64,000 nt of DNA, from the NCBI GenBank assembly GCA_033782935.1, contig JAWQEG010001559.1, positions 2,233,001 through 2,297,000 of the forward strand, given 5' to 3'. The notes beneath the pieces were generated by a model that was not told the DNA's origin, did not search any database, and saw only the letters and a list, made by a program, of their open reading frames with translations. The translations under genes were made by a program, and so were the position numbers. Shown piece by piece: positions 1-11,098 of this stretch. The number at the start of each line of letters is the position of its first letter. Within the stretch, counting starts at the first letter, position 1. This DNA is from Petrolisthes cinctipes (lineage: Eukaryota; Arthropoda; Malacostraca; Decapoda; Porcellanidae).

Positions 1-1
1 T

Positions 2-184
2 GGCATTCCCCAGGAGATACAAAGTGACCAAGGCACAAACTTCACTAGTGACCTCTTCCAACAGGTGCTCCGGGAGCTTGGCATCCAGCATACCATGTCC
101 TCGGCTTACTATCCTCAGTCGCAGAGAGCCATTGAGAGAACCCATCAAACTCTCAAGGGTATGCTGCGTAAATTATTTAGATAA
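2..184 (+). pseudogene. integrase core fragment (DDE family, Gypsy type)
   Basis: Frame 2 from position 2 encodes an rve-type integrase core fragment. It has the SDQGTNF motif, which carries the second catalytic Asp, and about 40 residues later QRAIERTHQTLK, which carries the catalytic Glu. The reading ends at a TAA at 182-184. The rest of the core and the C-terminal chromatin-binding part are missing. RT-type sequence begins in another frame immediately afterwards, so an internal deletion probably removed the integrase C-terminus and linker. The upstream part lies outside the window. Confidence 0.85.
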
Positions 185-185
185 T

Positions 186-1619
186 GTGGATAGTAGGACT
201 AATTGTTCAAACTCAGATATTTTACAAACATTACCAGCATTCCTAGCTCATCTACCAGATTCACAGGCTAAAAAAGTCTCCAAAGTGATATTAAATTACC
301 CAGAGGTTTTTATTGATACCCCTGGTAAGTGTACTATTATGTCTCATGATGTCATTCTGTTACCTGGTACAGCACCTGTTCGTCACCCACCCTACAGAGT
401 ACCCCATCATAAACGTGACCAGATGAAGAAGGAAGTAGACTATCTCCTCGACAACGGATTGGCAGTCCCCAGCAACTCGCCTTGGGCCTCTCTTTGCTTA
501 CTGGTATCAAAGGAGGGGGGGACAGCTACGTCTCTGTACGGACTACCGACGAGTCAATCTGGTTACTGTACCTGACGCTTACCCCCTTCCCAGAATAGAT
601 GACCTCATAGATATGGTGGGCTCATCAAGGTTCATCACAAAGACAGATCTACTAAAAGGATACCACCAAATTTCATTAACTGAACGTGCCCAAACCATCT
701 CTGCATTTATCACCCCATTTGGCTTATACCAGTACAAAGTTATGCCGTTCGAAATGCGTAATAGTCCAGCTACATTTCAACGAACAATTAATTATCTACT
801 ACAAGGTCTTAAGGGTGTACAAGTATACTTAGATGATATTATAATTTTCTCTAAAACCATGTCCCAACATCTTAACAGTCCTGCTGGTGTTCTGGAGAAT
901 TTAGGAGTGCGCATCTGACGGTGAAGCTGACTAAAACAACCTTCTGCAGCGCCAGGGTCACCTATCTTGGAAATGAGGTTGGGAATGGATGTGTTCGTCC
1001 CAAGTCGGCCAACGTAGAGGCCATCCCTGCTTACCCACTACCAAAAAGGCGTTGATGAGATTCTTGGGAATGGCAGGATTCTATAGGAGTTACTGCTCAA
1101 ACTTCGCCCAAGTAGTTTCTCCTCTTACTCGTTTCAATAGTGGTAAAGTTACTTTCGACTGGACGGATGATTGTCAAAAATCCTTTGACCAGTTGAAAAC
1201 CTACTTATCCCGTGGCCCAGTGCTGGTGGCAACTGACTGAATTCAATCTTCCATTTATTCTATAAACGGACGCCAGTGATGTTGCATGTGGAGCTGTGTT
1301 AATGCAGGAAAAGGGCGGAGTAATGCATTCAGTAGCTTACCATTCCACGAAGTTCAATAAACACCAACAAGCCTACAGTCTTGTCGAAAAGGAACTACTC
1401 ACCATCATTTCTGCCATCCGAAAGTTTGACCGTTACATCTTAGGCCAGCCACAGGTCCATGTCTACACCGACCACAACCCACTTACATTTCTAAACCGTA
1501 ACAAGTTTACTAATCAACGCTTGTTAAGGTGGTCCCTCTTACTACAGCCATATGATATAACAGTCCAACACATCAAAGGATCAGACAACAAAATAGCAGA
1601 TGCCCTGTCGCGAGTTTAG
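186..1619 (+). pseudogene. Gypsy reverse transcriptase and RNase H, broken
   Basis: The translation, followed across frames, gives a Gypsy RT. A proline-rich entry (HPPYRVP) is followed by LCTDYRRVN, TKTDLLKGYHQ, and the catalytic YLDD near 828-839. A thumb region with FLGMAGFYRSYC follows. RNase H then has TDASD, YSLVEKELL and YTDHNPL, ending in ADALSRV and TAG at 1617-1619. Lesions: a frame change in the G run at about 514-521, another near 880-910, another near 1040, and an in-frame TAA in the first RNase H strand near 1260. Nothing after RNase H resembles integrase, consistent with RNase H being the last domain of this element. Confidence 0.9.
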
Positions 1620-1651
1620 GCCTTAGTCACTATCAAGATACAAACCTTACC

Positions 1652-3014
1652 TTCCCAGTAGCCAGGACTATCTATATTGCTTTTATCCGTTCAGTTGTTG
1701 ATTACCTCTCCCCTGCTCTGATTCAACTTCCCAGGGCTACTCTTGAAACTTTAGAAAAATTTCAGAATAGAGCAATGAGAATAATTCTCGGTTGTCCAAT
1801 GTCGACCAGGATAGTGAACATGCAGCGTCAGTTGCGTCTTCCCCCGTTAGTGGAGAGAATTTATTCTAGTGTTACTTGCTTCACTGTCAAGTGCCTCAAT
1901 TTCCCACATCTTTCACCCCATTACTCTCAGTTAGTCAGGACTTCTCTTAGACCAAACTACCCGGTCCCTCCCATACTGCCTGCTGGACGTACTCTTATAA
2001 GGTCTGTTTCCTCTATGCTCCATAGTCTTATTATAGATATAATGGTGGCAGACGTCCCCCCAGGACCCCCTCCGTGGATGCTACCAACACCTGATGTGAG
2101 CTTTACACCTACTTCTAAGTCGGAACTGCCTTCTCTACAGCTGCAGTTGGCTCTGGAACACATAGAAACAGTGACGTCCTCCATCACAGATCCATACTGC
2201 CTCTACACTGATGGCTCATTGCAGGTGGATGGTGCAGCAGGTTGTGCCGTTTTCTCACCTGACATGGAGTCACCTCCAAGGGGCTGGGTGGGCCGTCGTC
2301 TCTGTAACCACTCTAGCTCAACATTGTGTGAACTGTATGCCATTCTAGATGCTGTTAGTCTTGTTTGTCAACGTGGAGTGAATGCTGCCATTTTTTGTGA
2401 CTCCAGACCTGCCCTTCATTCCCTCTCTAGTGTTCAGCCCACACACTCGACTGTTGTTCAGCAGATTTTATCGTTTTTGTCCTTATTGCGTTATCGTAAC
2501 TTTACTGTCAAATTTTTATGGGTGCCATCCCATGTAGGTTTACGTCACAATGGTACAGTTGACAGACTCGCAAAGGAAGCCTGTCATCTGCCTCCTCGTG
2601 GTGTTGGACGTCCTCTCTCCCTGACATGTTACCTCCCTAGAGTCCGCTCCGCCGCTCTCCTCCCTGTACGGCGATGCAGGGATGCAGAGAGGCCCTTCAG
2701 CATCTCCATCACACATTACGAGTCTGTCTGCCATCACAAATATTCCTACCGTCGTCGAGGCCTCATGGTTCGGAGGCACAATGTAGTCTCTGCTCGTTTG
2801 AGGCTTGGCTACCGTCCACCGTGGCAGGTTGCTAGGATGCAGGGTGAGCCTCCCTTCACTGATTGTCGCTTGTGTCGAGCCCCTCGTGCTAACACTATAG
2901 AGCATTATTGCCTGGCCTGCCCCACTGTCCGACACTTGCTGCCCCGGGGCCTGTCACTTGATGTGGTTTGTCGACACCTGCTGAACCACTAGGTTCTGGA
3001 GGAACTTCTGGTAC
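1652..3014 (+). pseudogene. nLTR-1a: 5'-truncated non-LTR element, RT thumb, RNase H and CCHC end
   Basis: An open frame runs from about 1655 to the TAG at 2990-2992 (405 residues from the first Met at 1775). It starts in the RT thumb (RTIYIAFIRSVVDYLSP) and continues through a proline-rich linker into a complete type I RNase H: YTDGS, CELYA, FCDSRPAL and WVPSHVG...GTVDRLAKEA supply the four acidic residues. It ends with a C-terminal Cys/His motif (CRLCRAP...HYCLAC) typical of I/R1/LOA-like ORF2 proteins. The 5' two thirds are absent. No poly(A) or simple tail is visible: about 22 nt after the stop the sequence switches to an inverted copy of the same element. The 5' junction is at about 1652, shared motif TCCCAGTAG. 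Confidence 0.88.
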
Positions 3015-6000
3015 GCATACAGTTCACACAATGTTGTGCTAGAGTGGTTACAGAGACGACGGCCCACCCAGCCCCCTGGAGGTGACTCCAGGTCAGGCGA
3101 GAAAACAGCACAACCAGCATGCTGCACCATCCACCTGCAATGAGCCATCAGTGTAGAGGCAGTATGGATCTGTGATGGAGGAAGTCACTGTTTCTATGTG
3201 TTCCAGAGCCAACTGCAGCTGTAGAGAAGGCAGCTCCGACTTGGAAGTAGGTGTAAAGCTCACATCAGGTGTTGGTAGCATCCATGGAGGGGGTCCTGGG
3301 GGGACGTCTGCAACCATTATATCTATATTAAGACCACGGAGCACAGAAGAAACAGACCTTATAAGAGTACGTCCAGCAGGCAGTATGGGAGGGACTGGGT
3401 AGTTTGGTCTAAGAGAAGTCCTGACTAACTGAGAGTAATGGGGTGAAAGATGTGGGAAATTGAGGCACTTGACAGTGAAGCAAGTAACATTACAATAAAT
3501 TATCTCGATTAATGGGGGAAGACGCAACTCACGCTGCATGTTCACTATCCTGGTCGACATTGGACAGCCGAGAATTATTCTCATTGCTCTATTCTGAAAA
3601 TTTTCTAAAGTTTCCAGAGTAGCCCTAGGAAGTTGAATCAGAGCAGGGGAAAGGTAATCAACAACTGAACGGATAAAAGCAATATAGATGGTCCTGGCTA
3701 CTGGGATGGAGATGCCTGAGGAGTTGTTAGATAGCCATTGAAGTGGTGTAAGTCGGCGCTGGAGACGATCCAATAAGTCCTGGACAATGGGATGGTGTTG
3801 AGGTCTGGCAGGGACAATCGGCCAAATATTGACTGGCACACCCAGGTAGCAGTACTGGGAACACATGGGAATGACAGTCCCTCCAATGGTGAACACTGGC
3901 CGAGCTTGAGGAAGGCGGCAGGTGAATATTCTGCTCTTATCTGGGGAGACAATAATGCCACAGTGAGAGGAGACCACAGAGAAGGAGTCAAGAAACCGTT
4001 GGAGATCCATTGGTGAGGTAGAATGAACACAGATATCATCAGCATAGCATGTAATTGTAGTTCCAGGAATATCAGGGAGAGAAGTGAGCAACCAATGCAT
4101 CAGAATATTAAATAACAATGGGCTGAGAACACCACCTTGAGGCGTACCAAGATGAAAACTGCGCAAAGGACTGAGTGCACCACTGTAAAACACACGGGAG
4201 GTCCTGTTACTCAGGTAGCCCCGAATCCACCGTAGTAGATTACCCTTTATCCCAAAGTCAACCAGTTGATCCAAAATGACGTCTCTATTAGCAACATCGA
4301 AGGCACTTCGAAGGTCAATGAAGGCCACCACACTGTCCCTGAAAAGGCGAGAGTACAGGTCGACTAGGCAGTGATGTGTGCTCCGCTGGGGAAGGAAACC
4401 AAACAGCCATGGAGAAAGGCGATCCTGCAGTCTGTACATGAGACGATTGAGTAAGATTCTCTCCATAACTTTACAGAAACAGGAAGTAAGGGAAATAGGC
4501 CTGAACTTCGCTGTGCCGGGCTTAGGGATGGGTATTATTGTGCTGCTGGTCCAGGCTCGTGGTACACAACCGTCACGAAGACAAAAATTGTACAGTCGAA
4601 GTAGAGGGTTCCCAGGAACTTGTTGAAGTAGGCGCAGCACAGCATAAGTAATACCATCATCAGGGGAAGAAGCTCTACCCCGAGAGAGAGCACGGCGCAA
4701 CTCCTCCTCAGTTATCTCCTCTGCATCATCGTCATCATCTTGTAACAGAGCAGACATTAGACGTAGCCGATGGACAGCAGCACGGGAAGCGAGTGCATCT
4801 TGTATGTGGATGGGTAGACTGGCTGGGGTAGATTGTTCTGACCAGGCATCGACAAGTTGTTTGGCATAGTCGGCAGGAGTGTGATGACGAGCAGTGGCCG
4901 GTGTCTTTTTAACAACCCGACGGATGAGGTGCCACATAGAAGCCACACTTGTTTGCTGGTTGATGCTGTTCGTGAACTGCTGCCAAGACTCAGTGTGAGC
5001 ACAATCCTGCAGGGCAACTAAAGCGTCCCTAGACATCTGGTAACTATGGAGTAGGTCAGGGGTTGGGTTGTCTTGAAACAATAGGCCATCACGTTCAGCC
5101 TCCTCCTTTGCCTCCTGTATACGTGCATCCAGCATCCAGGAGTGGGCAGTATGGCGATGCTGGAGGTGTGGCCGGGAGACGTATAGCCTATAAAAGTCAT
5201 GAGTAGCAGATACAAGATCAGAGTACAACTGTTCTGCTGATGATATGTCAAATGTAGGGAATACATGGGCCATGAATAAGATGTAAGTCGGGCAATATTT
5301 AGGGGGCACAGCAATACGCAAACGAATGGCTGAAGCACCTGACCCAGCAGTTAGAGAATAATGAAACCGAAGAGCAATGTGATCAGAGAATAAGTCTGGC
5401 ACGGAGGAGCACTGGACCTGAGATGCTATCAGGCCAGACGAGAGGATGTAATCCAGAGTACCTCCCCGGCAATGAGTGGCACCGCCAGTGTCCCAGTGTG
5501 TCAGATGATGCTTGCGGATGTATGAAAGGAGACGAACACCATTACGATTAATAGAGCCAGTACCATCACCCAAATCAGAATGCCGAGCATTAAAATCTCC
5601 CATATACACCATACCACGCACTGTTGGAGAAGGAAGAGCCTCAAGAGTGAGTCTAGCTGGGGCAGAATAGACATTACATAGTTGGAGTACTCCATTCCCA
5701 GGTAGAACCTCAAATAGCTGAAAGGTCATGTCAGGATCAGTGGAGGTACGGAGAAGGCGATGTGGCAAGGAGCTATGTATGTAAGTCAGGAGACCATTCC
5801 TTACCAGATGAACATATGGCACATAACCTGAGAGGGGAGGAGCTTGCCCAGCAGCGAGCGGCCGTCCTGGAAATGCTTCCTGGAGAAAAATAACACTGGG
5901 ATGATGACGAAAAACATAGGCCTAGAGTTGAGTGAGCTTAGCATAACTGGTGATACCACATACATTCCAGGAGATGACATCCAGCCGGCAATCACTGGCG

Positions 6001-6041
6001 AACTCTGTATTTGGAGGTAGAAGTCCGGTGAGTGGGGGCAT
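3015..6041 (-). pseudogene. nLTR-1b ORF2: endonuclease, reverse transcriptase, RNase H
   Basis: The likely start is the Met at 6041. An in-frame TAG at 5922-5924 interrupts the endonuclease early; beyond it the same frame stays open to 3093 (909 residues from the Met at 5822). The endonuclease motifs are all visible: SWNVCG, LQEAF, GDFNARH, GGTLDY and FSDHIAL. RT has FRPISLTSC, FIDLRSAFD, GTPQGGVLSP and the catalytic YADD at 4035-4046. After a thumb and proline-rich linker comes YTDGS, then a frameshift near 3110 and RNase H continues in another frame to CELYA at about 3020. The second half of RNase H and the C-terminal CCHC are missing. With every endonuclease and RT catalytic motif kept, decay looks recent. 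Confidence 0.9.
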
Positions 6042-6804
6042 TTGGAGGTGGATCGGGTTGACTCCAGACAACAACAATACGGCTAATGGGGGAACCATCT
6101 TGGAAAAAACGACGGGCAAAGTACACACCAGGGTATCCTTTGGCAAGTTTCGGGTCAACATCAATAGGAAAACGGGTGAGGATGTAGCTGGGGAGCTTAC
6201 GAGGCCTCTCAGGTGAGTCTTCAAGAATGAGAGGCAGAGATAAAAATTCACCAGCCTTCACTCTATCAATGATGTCCTGACGCTTCCTAGAGATGTAGAC
6301 AAACCGGGAGGTGACAGCAGCCATCTTGACTTCAGCCAGTTCACGCTGCAACTGGAAGGCCCTGTTGACATCAGACAACCAACGCAGCTTTGTGTCCGTA
6401 TATGGGTTTCCAGAGAAGGAGAGTTTGACATAGGCATCTCTCGGGGCAAAAGCAGGAAGGTTGGACGAGGGCAAGGAGTTGGTATACAAAGAAGAAACAC
6501 CAGGGTGAGGCAGAGAAGGTACGTCGTGCACAGCTGAAGCACCCTTGGCAGTCTTGGCAGCTGGAGGCAAACAGTCCACACCATCGGAATCCTGCGAGGA
6601 GTCGGACGAGGCATCAACAGGTCGCTTGGTAGAGGTTGAGGAGGTGGACGGCTGCAACCTGAGCTGCGGAGTGACCGAGGAGAGGGGGGGAGGGTTGCGA
6701 GAAGGCAGCTCAGGCCAGTGATCCTCAATTGGAGACTCGTCTTCCTCCGACATTGCCAAGTCGGCCTCCAAGCAGGAATACGCACTCTCCATCAGGCCAG
6801 GCAA
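5992..6804 (-). CDS. nLTR-1b ORF1 RNA-binding (gag-like) protein
   Basis: An uninterrupted 270-residue frame overlapping the start of ORF2 by about 50 nt. The N-terminal 110 residues are acidic and Ser/Pro-rich, probably disordered. The C-terminal half (about residues 125-255) is compact and basic, with the character of the RRM-like or PRE_C2HC-type ORF1 domain of I/Jockey elements. No CCHC zinc knuckles are visible, so either this family lacks them or the ORF1 C-terminus was shortened. The start at 6804 is the first Met; a second Met lies four codons on. It would coat element RNA in a ribonucleoprotein particle. The assignment rests on position directly before an endonuclease-RT ORF. Confidence 0.7.
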   Translation of the reverse strand: MPGLMESAYSCLEADLAMSEEDESPIEDHWPELPSRNPPPLSSVTPQLRLQPSTSSTSTKRPVDASSDSSQDSDGVDCLPPAAKTAKGASAVHDVPSLPHPGVSSLYTNSLPSSNLPAFAPRDAYVKLSFSGNPYTDTKLRWLSDVNRAFQLQRELAEVKMAAVTSRFVYISRKRQDIIDRVKAGEFLSLPLILEDSPERPRKLPSYILTRFPIDVDPKLAKGYPGVYFARRFFQDGSPISRIVVVWSQPDPPPNAPTHRTSTSKYRVRQ

Positions 6805-6811
6805 GGCCTAG

Positions 6812-7023
6812 ATGGAAAGCAAACAACAACACAAACAACTAAACACTCAATCAGCCAGGGACACACACACACACAGACAATCACAACAAAACTATACACA
6901 GAACCACAACAGACAAACAACACCAGCAACACCACAGAAACAACAACACACAAACAAGAACTCACAAACAACACAAAAAACACAAACAAGAGCTCCAAAA
7001 CAACACAAACAACAACACAAACG
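6812..7023. repeat. AC-rich low-complexity tract
   Basis: About 210 bp dominated by ACA, CAAC and CACA words with no regular unit. It separates nLTR-1b from nLTR-2. It may be the 5' UTR of nLTR-1b (TG-rich on its coding strand) or expanded simple sequence. The open frames across it encode only Thr/Gln/Asn-rich low complexity and are not taken as genes. Confidence 0.7.
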
Positions 7024-7071
7024 AGAATGCAGGCAGAGCGCCAAGAGTACGTCCACACTCCACCTGTTCTG

Positions 7072-8540
7072 GAGCGAGACTCTGTGGACATAGCTAACAC
7101 CATTGCTAGACAATTTGCAGACGTAAGCAGCTCAGCTAACTACGACCCCCGTTTTCAAGACCACAAACGGGAGGTTAAGTTCCGAGAGATAGACTTTGCC
7201 ATAGAAGACGTAAATTCTAGCTACAACAAAGAGTTTACGATTAACGAACTTCTCCTCGCCCTGAAATCCTGTAAAGGCTCCAGTCCCGGCTCCTCAGCCA
7301 TTACGTACGGTATGATTCAGCATCTTACTCAGGACAACCTGCGTAAGCTGTTAGCGGTGTTTAATGAGATTTGGACGTCTCGAACGTTTCAAAACTCATG
7401 GCACTTCGGGCTTGTCGTACCGATACCTAAACGACGCGGTCGCCTTACGAATCCCAGTTCGTTTCGTCCTATTGTGCTGACTGACTGTCTATGTAATGTC
7501 GTGGAACGTATGGTAAATAAAAGACAGGTTTTTGTTTTAGAGTCGAAGAATGTGTTAAATGTTCAACAGAGTGGATTTCGTCAACATCGGTCCACTCTAG
7601 ACCATTTAATGCATTGCCGAGACATTTGCTCGGAAACATTTCATAATAGGTATATTTTTGGATATTCAAAAAGCATACGACATGACATGGCGTAACGGTC
7701 TACTACAGAAACTTTACGCCTTTGGCTTAGAGGGTAATTTGCCTATATTTATCAGTAACTTCCTTGCTGACAGGACATTTTCTGTCAGGTTGCCCTATAA
7801 CGTATTATCCGACATATTTGTCCAAGAAAATGGGGTGCCCCAATGAAGTGTGCTTAGCCCGACTCTTTCCAGTATTGCTATTAATGATATTCTGTCATCA
7901 GCTTCTGTTCCCCGAAACCTTGAATACTCACTGTTTGCTGACGATTGTGCATTGTGGCACTCATCCCCCAATGTTCAATTTTCGGCGAGGCAGATTCAAT
8001 TAGCACTTGACTCAGTCCATCAGTGGGCCTCGCAGTGGGGTTTTAAGTTTTCTGTTCCTAAGTGTGTCAGCATTGTTTTTACACCTAAACGTAGGGTACC
8101 TGATTTGAATATTACTTTAGATAATCAGCCGATACCTTTTCAAAATTCAGTAAGATTCCTAGGCCTACATTTTGACAGAAGGCTTAATTGGAAAAGTCAT
8201 ATTAATTATTTGCTTGTTTGTTGTAGAAAGAAATTAAATGTCCTTAAATATTTATCCGGTAAATCATGGGGAGCTGACAGAACATCTTTATTGATGGTGT
8301 ATAAGTCCCTCATACGTTCAAAGCTTGACTATGGCGTACAGTTGTATGGGTCGGCGTCTGAAGCGACACTCAAGAGATTGGATGTATTTCAGAATGAATG
8401 TTTACGATTATGTCTTGGAGCTCTTCGATGTACTCGTGTGGAGCGGATGGAAGTAGAGGCTAATATACCTCCCCTCCGTATTCGTCGTGACCACCTATTG
8501 TTATCATACGGTATGACCACCTACCGGAAACGATCGCTGG
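7072..8540 (+). pseudogene. nLTR-2 reverse transcriptase, broken
   Basis: RT of an I-like non-LTR element related to nLTR-3. The linker before RT (DIANTIARQFADVSSS) matches the same place in nLTR-3. RT shows SFRPIVLTDCLCNVVERM, QQSGFRQHRSTLDHL, then after a frameshift near 7655 DIQKAYDMTW, GVPQ, and catalytic FADD at 7934-7945. An in-frame TGA at 7844-7846 replaces the Gly of the conserved PQGS motif. The thumb (RSKLDYGVQLYGSAS) follows, and the frame is lost near 8520. No endonuclease or ORF1 is found upstream, so the copy is 5' truncated near 7072. Confidence 0.88.
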
Positions 8541-8699
8541 CCATCCCGGCTTGTGGGATCCTCCTGCAGTGGAAACATCTGCTACATGAGGCCCTCAAGT
8601 CGGTGGCTGTGCGGCTTCACTTCCTCTGTCAAGCACTAGGGTACGACCTGTCTAGTGGGGATCGACTCATCATGTTAAATATAGCGTCTTGGGAGTCCC

Positions 8700-9617
8700 A
8701 CCAAAATTATTACTGACTGGCTCCCCACCGCCAAGTCCCAGTCGCCGGAGGTGGAGGTCAGACAATTGTCCCGGAAGATCCTCATTAGAAACCTAGCGTC
8801 ATTCCACTTGTACACTGAAGGCTCTAAGAAGGATGAATGCGTGGGTACAAGTGTATGGTCAGCGGAGTGTCGTCTTAGATACCGGTTGCCCATATATGCA
8901 AATATGCCGAACTATTTGCCATAGCCAGAGCTATAGATTTTGCTGAAAATTCAAATTACGACAGTTTTGTCATCTTTTCGGATTCACAATAAGCCCTTCA
9001 GGCAATTAAATCTTGCAAAACGACCAAAAAATGAAATCCTGGGCAATATTATCAATAAATTACATGTGTCTGCTAAGTCCTTCTCACTGGTATGGGTGCC
9101 TGGCCTTTTTCGAATCTTCGGTAATGAACAGGCTGACTTACTTGCAAAGTCTGCGGTAGAACTTGAGGAGATGTGGGAAGTCCCTCGGGAGCTACAGTCG
9201 TGTCTCTCTTTCGGTAAGAAATCAATTAATCTTCTGTGGCAGAGTCAGTGGACCGACCTGGATATTCCCACCATCAAGACCACCATATAAGACTGGCCCT
9301 CAGCTTATCGTCAACATCGCCGTGAGGAAGTTGTACTTGCAAGACTAAGAATGAACTGCACCCTTTTAACTCATATGTTGCCTTACATCACTAATAGTTT
9401 CCCACCACAATGTAACACCTGTGGTGTGGTGCTATCAATCAGTCACATCATTTTGCACTGTAGTAGGTATGTTGGGGAGCGTCAGCCTCTGGCTGCTTAT
9501 TGCAGGGTAAATCAAGTCCCCATGAATCTGAACTCTGTCTTGGGTGATGGGGATCCTGATGTGACTGATAAATTGATGACTTTCTTGAAAGAGACCGGAC
9601 TAGTCAGAGAGTTGTGA
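8700..9617 (+). pseudogene. nLTR-2 RNase H and C-terminal CCHC region, broken
   Basis: Continuation of nLTR-2 after the RT thumb. RNase H begins at FHLYTEGSKKDEC, where the catalytic Asp of YTDGS has become Glu. ELFAIARAIDFAE and FSDSQ follow with a stop after FSDSQ and frame changes, then LVWVPG...GNEQADLLAKSA. The C-terminal zinc motif (QCNTCGVVLSISHIILHC, about 9409-9462) and a terminal frame ending with TGA at 9615-9617 complete the ORF2 C-terminus. The homologous region of nLTR-3b at 24155-25050 guided the frame assignments. Confidence 0.82.
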
Positions 9618-10458
9618 CTTAGATTTTATTATAATTTATGTGTGGGATGGGTATTGGGGTTTTTATACATATTTATACATCTATGTATTATCAACTGCCT
9701 CAATCAACAAATAAATCACCACCAAGCACCACAGTCGTCCACCAAGTGGCGTCCCTCCTGCTAACCAATGGCACTTTCACTCATATACTGATCAACTCCA
9801 ACCTTTCATCGCATTCCCAATATGAATCTTCCACTCCGTTCCTTCACCTCAATCCAGTGCACTTTCATACTCAACGTCTCATCCCCATACGCTCCATATG
9901 AACGAACCACCACAAGATGTTCGTTTTCACACTCACCATTGCATCCACATCCACACCATATTGCGCACGTCAACATATTTCACCATATAGCTCACCATGG
10001 CAATATATCTCAACATGTCACTTTATTCACTACACAGTTAATTCAATTAATTTTTTTCTCTTTATATATATAAATTATGTACAATGTATATAACTGTCAG
10101 GACTAACGTTAAATATATTTTATATATATATTTATTTCTGTATATTAGATTTATCTTTTATATACATTTATTTTTATATATGAGATTAGATTACTATATA
10201 CTGTAAACTTTTGTATTATTTGCCTTTGAATTAGCATAATGATAAAAGATTACAAATGACGTATGCGAGGAGGTGCTTTTCCTGAGGCAATTCTCGCATA
10301 CTGATGTGTCCTTCAATTTTTCACATGAGCCAGCATCTATGACTGGAGCGAACTACTGGGTTGGCATATTTGTTTACATTTATGTCATCCTGGGGTCGCA
10401 AGGTCAAAGATGCTGGAGTTGCAAGCCTAATACCCCCATCAGAGGTGATGGCTTTTTA
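9618..10458. other. nLTR-2 3' UTR and AT-rich sequence, no gene seen
   Basis: The first part is presumably the nLTR-2 3' UTR; its exact end is unclear, with no tail as clean as the TCAA tail of nLTR-4. Positions 10030-10230 are strongly AT-rich with TATATA runs. The short open frames here have no recognisable motif or codon bias. Confidence 0.5.
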
Positions 10459-11098
10459 ACGTAAACTAAAAACGAAACAATAAAAAACAAAAATTCTTAA
10501 TCCAAGCATTATGCGTCCAGACTTTGTTACGTCCAGACCTCGTCCTCGTTGTGCATAGCGACAACAAAATACAGTACTGTCCGTGGAGTTACCTTGGTAT
10601 ACCGAGGCCTCTTACCAGCAGTGCTCTGTTGCCTCTTTGCCAGGTGTAAAGTAATTAATTAAAGTAAATTTGCAGCGTTTTGCTGTGCTGCACCTTCAGT
10701 GTTTTGTTTTTTGCTGGAGGACAACCAGTAGTTTATGGTAGATAGTAGCTCCCCACACCAGACCCACAGCACTCGCTGCCTCAGGGGAAACCCTGTGGTG
10801 CGTCATTTGGGCGCCTCTTTCTCTTAATCTATTTTTTCTTCCATATTTTCCGTGCGACCTCCTGGGCCTACGGTTGTCTCTTGGCTGAGCAACGGTATTC
10901 GCTCGGGAGGTGGGTTCTGACTACACCACCCCTCGCATTAGCTGGTACAGGAGAACGCCGCCAGGCTACCACTAGGGGGGGGGGGGGGGGGGTAAAGGCA
11001 ACTTTTATTCCCTAAATTATTGTCCATTTTTGGGGGGGTTGATACAATAGATAAGGGAATTAGGTAAGTGTGATAGGAGAGAGGTCGGACGTAGTCCG
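10459..11098 (+). other. probable nLTR-3a 5' UTR, with an 18-bp G run
   Basis: GC-richer sequence immediately upstream of nLTR-3a ORF1, without ORFs on the coding strand. It contains a poly-G tract at 10975-10992. It is taken as 5' UTR only because of position. The left limit is arbitrary; no second copy of this end exists in the window to define it, since nLTR-3b is cut within ORF1. Confidence 0.4.

Larger units (their letters stand above)
1..1651 (+). mobile_element. Ty3/Gypsy LTR-retrotransposon fragment, integrase-before-RT order
   Basis: This is a degenerate pol region without LTRs, entering from the left edge of the window. The visible order is integrase core piece, then reverse transcriptase, then RNase H, then a stop codon straight after the RNase H C-terminal ADALSR motif. 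Canonical Ty3/Gypsy elements place integrase after RNase H. An integrase-first order with Gypsy-type sequence is known for the Gmr1-type group, mostly described from deuterostomes. The right end is cut by the nLTR-1 copy beginning near 1652. At least four frameshifts or stops make it inactive. The alternative is two separate Gypsy pieces joined by chance. Confidence 0.8.
3015..6811 (-). mobile_element. nLTR-1b: nearly complete non-LTR retrotransposon, 3' truncated
   Basis: A minus-strand element with ORF1 (6804-5992) and an overlapping ORF2 (about 6041 down to 3015). The ORF2 layout of AP endonuclease, RT and RNase H, with the RNase H, places it in the I-like part of the non-LTR retrotransposons. 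The 3' end is lost within RNase H, just after the CELYA motif, where it abuts the tail of nLTR-1a. It is the best preserved long retrotransposon coding region here, with one stop and one frameshift seen in ORF2. Its 5' end is probably in the AC-rich (TG-rich on this strand) stretch just beyond 6805. Confidence 0.88.

Noticed and set aside
2540..2935. 131-codon minus-strand frame inside nLTR-1a
   Set aside because: Shadow of the RNase H/CCHC coding frame on the plus strand.
1652..6811. Twin-priming 5' inversion of a single nLTR-1 insertion
   Set aside because: In twin priming the inverted 5' part precedes the 3' part and both share one tail at the outer end. Here the plus-strand 3' end points into the minus-strand copy and the two overlap by about 690 bp, so two copies or a recombination product fits better.
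6718..7070. Thr/Gln/Asn-rich N-terminal extension of the nLTR-2 frame
   Set aside because: Encoded by the AC-rich low-complexity tract with matching long frames on the opposite strand; homology to nLTR-3 begins only at about 7072.
10273..10464. Small ORF before nLTR-3a
   Set aside because: 63 codons, no motif, no duplicate copy to show conservation, and located in presumed UTR/spacer.
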